A stretch of 64,000 nt of DNA from Azoarcus_F sp048158365 (GTDB lineage Bacteria; Pseudomonadota; Gammaproteobacteria; Burkholderiales; Rhodocyclaceae): assembly GCA_048158365.1 (NCBI GenBank), contig JBLLNL010000005.1; one strand, written 5' to 3'. Below are positions 60,082 to 64,000 of the stretch, piece after piece. Under the pieces are notes generated by a model. The model was not told the DNA's origin. It searched no databases and was given only the letters and a program-made list of their open reading frames with translations. Made by a program: the position numbers and the translations under genes. Within the stretch, counting starts at the first letter, position 1, and each line of letters opens with the position of its first letter.

Positions 60082-62813
60082 AGCTAATCCGGCTGCGCAT
60101 CGAGCAGTTCCGTCAGTTCCGCACTCCGATCGAGATCGGCGATTTCGCGCCCGGCCTGAACCTGTTCACCGGCCCGAACGAGGCGGGCAAGAGCACGATC
60201 GTCGCGGCGATCCGGGCCGCGTTCTTCGAGCGTCACCGATCCGGCAGCGTGGAAGACCTGCGCCCCTGGGGCGATTCGGCCGCGGTGCCGACCGTGGAGC
60301 TGGATTTCGAGCTGGACGGCGAGGTCTGCCGGCTGGTGAAAAGCTTTCTCGCGAAGAAGCGCTGCGAGCTGACGATCGGCTCGCACGGCCTGGACGGGGC
60401 CGAGGCCGAGGACCGGTTGGCCGAATTGCTCGGTTTCATGCACGCCGGCAAGGGTGCGAGCAAGGCCGAACACTGGGGCATCCCGGGCCTGCTGTGGATA
60501 CAGCAGGGGGCCGCGCACGAATTGCGCGATGCGGTCGGTCATGCCACCGACCATCTGCGCAGCGCACTCAACGAGTCGCTCGGCGAGGTCGCCGCCAGCG
60601 GTGGCGACGAGTTGCTCGCTACGGTGCAGACGCAGCGCGGGGAGCTGCTCACCGAGAAGGGGGGTCACCCGCGCGGCGCATACAAGGACGCATTGGACAG
60701 GGCCGCCGAACTGGATGCCGTGCTGCGCGAGCTGGATACCGAGATCGACCGCTACCGTCAGCGTGTGGACGCGCTGGCGAAGCTGCGGGTCGAGCATGCG
60801 GCCGATGAGGCCGAAAGGCCGTGGCTGGACTTCCGCGCGCGCCAGCAGGCTGCCGGCGAACGTCTGGCCGAGATCCGTCGGGTCGAGACCACGCTCGCTA
60901 CCGAACTCGAACGCGCGGTCCAGGTGGAGGGACGCATCAACTTGCTGCGCAGCCAGATCGACGCCTTCGTGCGTGAGGAGCAGGCGGCCGACAAACGCGC
61001 GGACGCGCTGGAACAGGCGCGTCAGGCGCTCGTGGCCGCGGGTGCTCCGGTCGAACAATGGACCGCCCGCCGCGCGGAATCCGCACAGGCGCTGGAGCGC
61101 GCCCGGGCCGCCCTGTACGCGGCACGCCGGGCCGAAACCCGTGCCACGCTGATCCGCGAGGTCGAGGACACCCGTGCCAAGCTGGAAGGCGCAGCCGCGC
61201 AGCTGGCCAGGGCCGAGTCCGCACAGCGGAACGCGCTGGCGCTGCAGGGTCGGGCCGCCGCCTGCGAGCTTCGGCCTGCGGAGCTGAAGGCGCTGCGCGC
61301 GCAGGACCGAGAGCTCGCGGATCTCCGTTTGCAGCAGGCCGTCGCCGCGACGCGTCTGAGCTATGCGCTGGAGCCCGGCCGCAGCATCGAGATCGGTACG
61401 CAGACACTGACCGGTAGCGGCGAGCAGCGCCTGCTGGCCGAGACCACGCTGATCCTGCCCGGTCTCGGTCGACTCGAGATCGCCCCGGGCGGGGCCGATC
61501 TCGCCGAGCTTGCCGCCCGTGCGGCGGACCTGGAGGTCCGTCAGCAGTCGCTGCTCGCCCGCCACGGACTGGCGTCCCTGGATGCGGCCGAAGCGCGCCA
61601 GCTGGAACACGCGCGCCTGCAGGCGGCGCTCGATTCCGCGCAGGCGACGCTGGCCGCGCTGGCGCCCGAGGGTCTGGATGCGCTGCGCGCCGAGCACGCC
61701 CGACTGCAGGCGCGCGCCGAGGAGGCGTCGCAGAAGCTGGCGGCGCTTGCGGCCTCATCCGAAGCCCTGACCGGGGCGCGCGCGGGGGTCGGATCGAGCT
61801 TAGGGGCGGACGATGAGGACCGGGATGCCACCCGACCCATCGCGCGGGACGCGGTCGCCGTCCTCGGCGTCGCCGACGCGGAAGCGGCTGAACGGCATGC
61901 CGCGCACAGCAACACCTCGATCCAGCAGAAGCTGCACCAGGCCGAGCTTGCGGCCGCCAACGCGCAGACCGCGTTCGATGCCGCCGCGCGCGAGCTCGCG
62001 TCCGCACGCGCGGTGATCGACGCGCCGGACCGTGCCCTGCGGGTCGCCGCAGCCAGTCGCGACCTGACCGACGCGCGCGCCGAACAGGCCGCGGTGAACG
62101 CGCGCATCGCGACGCTACAGCAACGGGTCGCCGAGGCCCGCCCGGACATCCTGCAGCAGGACGTCGAGCGTTACCGCAACAGTGCCGACCAGCTGGAGCA
62201 GCGGCACCGGGATCGCCGCGACGAGCTGATGCGCCTGGAGGTCGAACTGCAGACCGAAGGCGCCCGGGGTCAGGAGGAGCGGCGCGCCGAGTTCGCCCGT
62301 GACCATGCCCAGGCTGCTCGCCGCGCCACCGAGCTGGGTCGTCGTGCGCAGGCGCTGGACCTGCTGCTGAGGCTGCTGCGCGACAAGCGCCGCGCGTTGA
62401 CCCGTCGTCTGCAGGCGCCGCTGCAGAAGCACCTGAACCATTACCTGCAGCTGCTGTTCCCGCAGGCGAACCTGGAGATCGACGAGAATCTCACCCCCGG
62501 CCCGCTCACCCGCCCGACCGCAAGCGGTAACGAGACGGGCGAGTTCGAGGCGCTCAGCTTCGGCGCCCGCGAACAGATGGGCGTGATCAGCCGCCTCGCC
62601 TATGCCGATCTGCTCGCCGAAGCCGGCCGCCCGACGCTGGTGATCCTGGACGACGCGCTGGTGCACAGCGACGCCGAGCGTCTCGCGCAGATGAAGCGGG
62701 TGCTGTTCGACGCCGCCACGCGGCACCAGATCCTGCTGTTCACCTGTCATCCGGCGAACTGGCGGGATCTGGGTGTCGCCGCGCGATCGCTGGAAGGCTT
62801 CCGGATGGGGTGA
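60078..62813 (+). CDS. YhaN-like SMC/Rad50-type ATPase
   Basis: The 911-aa product has an N-terminal Walker A (TGPNEAGKSTIVAAI, about residue 32). A long Ala/Arg-rich coiled-coil region (about 190-770) follows, then a C-terminal signature and Walker B (ALSFGAREQMGVIS; TLVILDDALVHSDAERL). It is the partner of the upstream nuclease, the bacterial YhaO/YhaN arrangement. Whether the coil carries a zinc hook was not determined. Confidence 0.85.
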   Translation: MKLIRLRIEQFRQFRTPIEIGDFAPGLNLFTGPNEAGKSTIVAAIRAAFFERHRSGSVEDLRPWGDSAAVPTVELDFELDGEVCRLVKSFLAKKRCELTIGSHGLDGAEAEDRLAELLGFMHAGKGASKAEHWGIPGLLWIQQGAAHELRDAVGHATDHLRSALNESLGEVAASGGDELLATVQTQRGELLTEKGGHPRGAYKDALDRAAELDAVLRELDTEIDRYRQRVDALAKLRVEHAADEAERPWLDFRARQQAAGERLAEIRRVETTLATELERAVQVEGRINLLRSQIDAFVREEQAADKRADALEQARQALVAAGAPVEQWTARRAESAQALERARAALYAARRAETRATLIREVEDTRAKLEGAAAQLARAESAQRNALALQGRAAACELRPAELKALRAQDRELADLRLQQAVAATRLSYALEPGRSIEIGTQTLTGSGEQRLLAETTLILPGLGRLEIAPGGADLAELAARAADLEVRQQSLLARHGLASLDAAEARQLEHARLQAALDSAQATLAALAPEGLDALRAEHARLQARAEEASQKLAALAASSEALTGARAGVGSSLGADDEDRDATRPIARDAVAVLGVADAEAAERHAAHSNTSIQQKLHQAELAAANAQTAFDAAARELASARAVIDAPDRALRVAAASRDLTDARAEQAAVNARIATLQQRVAEARPDILQQDVERYRNSADQLEQRHRDRRDELMRLEVELQTEGARGQEERRAEFARDHAQAARRATELGRRAQALDLLLRLLRDKRRALTRRLQAPLQKHLNHYLQLLFPQANLEIDENLTPGPLTRPTASGNETGEFEALSFGAREQMGVISRLAYADLLAEAGRPTLVILDDALVHSDAERLAQMKRVLFDAATRHQILLFTCHPANWRDLGVAARSLEGFRMG

Positions 62814-63044
62814 AGCCTTGCCGGTGAGACCGAGTCCGGTCACACTGGCCGGGCGAGCCGGGCCAGCCACCTGCCGGCCTCGGAGAACGGGCGGCTGGAT
62901 CGCTCGGATGTCGGCGCCATGCCGCAGAATCTGCGAACCTTGCGGGCGTCCTGCCGGCACGGAACGCCGATGTCCGCCGATCTTTGAGACAATGGCGCAC
63001 TTCGTGCGGCGCAAGCGTCGCCGTTCCGATCACCTGGACGCCAG

Positions 63045-64000
63045 ATGCCGCTTTCCCGTATCAATCCCGCCGCCTGCGGCGAGTTGCTCGACGACAAGGT
63101 CGCGCGTTACAGGCGTAACTTTGCCGAACTCGATCTGCCCGAGCCGGCGGTCTTCCCGTCCGAGCCCTTGCACTATCGGCTCAGGGCCGAGTTCCGGCTC
63201 TGGCATCAGGCGGGCGGCATTCATTACGCGATGTTCGATCGGGCCGATCCGAAGACCCCGGTGCTGATCGACGACTTTCCGGTCGCGACGAGAAGGATAG
63301 GCGATGCGATGCCGCGTCTGCGCGATGCGCTGAACGCGAACGAGGCCCTGAGAAGGCGGGTATTCCAGGTGGACTTTCTCGCGACGCTGAGCGGCGAGCT
63401 GATGGTGACGCTGGTCTATCACCGGCCCCTCGACGACGAATGGGAGAACGCCGCGCGCGAACTGGCGGCGACGCTCGATGCCCGGCTGATCGGGCGCAGC
63501 CGCAAGCAGCATGTGGTGCTCGATCGGGACTGGGTGCTGGAATCCTTCGAGCTCGACGGACGGGAGCTGGTCTTTCAGCAGATCGAGGGCAGCTTCACGC
63601 AGCCCAACGGCGGCGTGAATCGCCATATGCTCGGCTGGGCCCGGACGCAGGCCCGCGGCATCGGCGGCGATCTGCTCGAACTGTATTGCGGCAACGGCAA
63701 TTTCACGATCGCGCTGGCGCCGCTGTTCGGCAGGGTGCTCGCGACCGAGATGAGCAAGCCGTCGGTGCGCGCCGCCGAATACAATCTGGCGGCCAACCGC
63801 GTGGACAACGTGACGATGGTGCGCATGTCCAGCCACGAAATCAGCGATGCGCTTGCCGGCGGTCGCGCCTATCGACGCCTGAAGGACGTGGACCTGCGCA
63901 GCTACCGATTTTCGACGCTGTTCGTCGATCCACCGCGGGCCGGGCTGGACCAAGGCACGGTGGCACTCGCGTGCGGCTTCGATCGCATCCTCTATGTCTC
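63045..64000 (+). CDS. trmA: tRNA (uracil-5-)-methyltransferase TrmA (5' part)
   Basis: From ATG 63045 the 318 visible residues match TrmA, which methylates U54 of tRNA. The start MPLSRINPAACGELLDDKVA is followed by ARYRRNFAELDLPEP and LHYRLRAEFRLWH. The SAM motif is LELYCGNGNFTIALA and the later FVDPPRAGLD is intact. The catalytic Cys and C-terminal end lie beyond the window. The preceding 231 bases contain no recognised gene. Confidence 0.92.
   Translation, partial: MPLSRINPAACGELLDDKVARYRRNFAELDLPEPAVFPSEPLHYRLRAEFRLWHQAGGIHYAMFDRADPKTPVLIDDFPVATRRIGDAMPRLRDALNANEALRRRVFQVDFLATLSGELMVTLVYHRPLDDEWENAARELAATLDARLIGRSRKQHVVLDRDWVLESFELDGRELVFQQIEGSFTQPNGGVNRHMLGWARTQARGIGGDLLELYCGNGNFTIALAPLFGRVLATEMSKPSVRAAEYNLAANRVDNVTMVRMSSHEISDALAGGRAYRRLKDVDLRSYRFSTLFVDPPRAGLDQGTVALACGFDRILYV

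Noticed and set aside
1..64000. CRISPR arrays, tRNA, rRNA and insertion sequences
   Set aside because: No regularly spaced repeat array, cloverleaf, rRNA segment or transposase was seen.

Overview
The window looks like chromosomal DNA of a high-GC betaproteobacterium (Rhodocyclales- or Burkholderiales-like; genus not determinable by eye). Pointers are the EF-P N-terminus beside the arginine rhamnosyltransferase EarP, RdgC, a GcdH/CoA-transferase pair with a GcvA-like LysR regulator, a phasin and PHB-depolymerase-type esterase, and an accessory N-type ATPase operon. No tRNA or rRNA gene, CRISPR array, transposase or prophage was recognised.

Layout. 1-4142: translation and core genes on both strands (efp fragment, earP, rsuA, an SRPBCC protein, rdgC), with DnaA-box-like sequences around rsuA. 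4143-4462: a long imperfect inverted repeat. 4463-7958: glutarate/glutaryl-CoA catabolism (CaiB-type CoA-transferase, gcdH) with a divergent LysR regulator. 8150-53002: a long stress and accessory region with many small membrane proteins and lipoproteins (DUF3309, DUF3096, glycine-zipper/OsmB-like, BON, PRC-barrel, CsbD, a YqjD-E-K-like trio). It also holds a Crp/Fnr-PAS regulator, a CheB-CheR-PAS fusion, a PAS-GGDEF protein, an Anbu proteasome-homologue cluster, the N-ATPase operon with a baeRF-like gene inside it, phosphoketolase followed by a giant cyclic-glucan-synthase-like enzyme, an alternative oxidase and a phasin. 53037-56634: a DavB-type monooxygenase, a DavA-type amidase and a ureohydrolase. 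56862-64000: a Ycf46-like AAA ATPase, a lipoprotein, a YhaO/YhaN (SbcD/SbcC-like) pair and the 5' part of trmA.

The most interesting signal is a repeated palindrome, TGTNCG-N4-CGNACA (often followed by GA), in the intergenic regions of the stress region. I count seven copies that fit all ten fixed positions and about six near copies. They lie upstream of DUF3309, a peptidoglycan-binding protein, a two-TM protein, a glycine-zipper lipoprotein, the N-ATPase operon, the AI-2E transporter/OsmB-like divergent pair, a PRC-barrel protein, DUF3096, a BON lipoprotein and the yqjD-like operon. The geometry (5-bp half-site TGTTC/TGTGC, N6, mirrored half-site) is that of a Crp/Fnr dimer site with altered specificity, and one Crp/Fnr regulator lies in the same region. 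My hypothesis is a stress regulon that links the proton/Na+-pumping N-ATPase to envelope-stress proteins. The binding factor is inferred, not shown.

Other points worth checking: the baeRF-like (eRF1/Pelota-related) gene translationally coupled inside the N-ATPase operon; the two-glutamate ion site of its c subunit; the davB-davA-ureohydrolase set, which could carry arginine to 4-aminobutyrate; and an oriC-like cluster at 2.38-2.57 kb.
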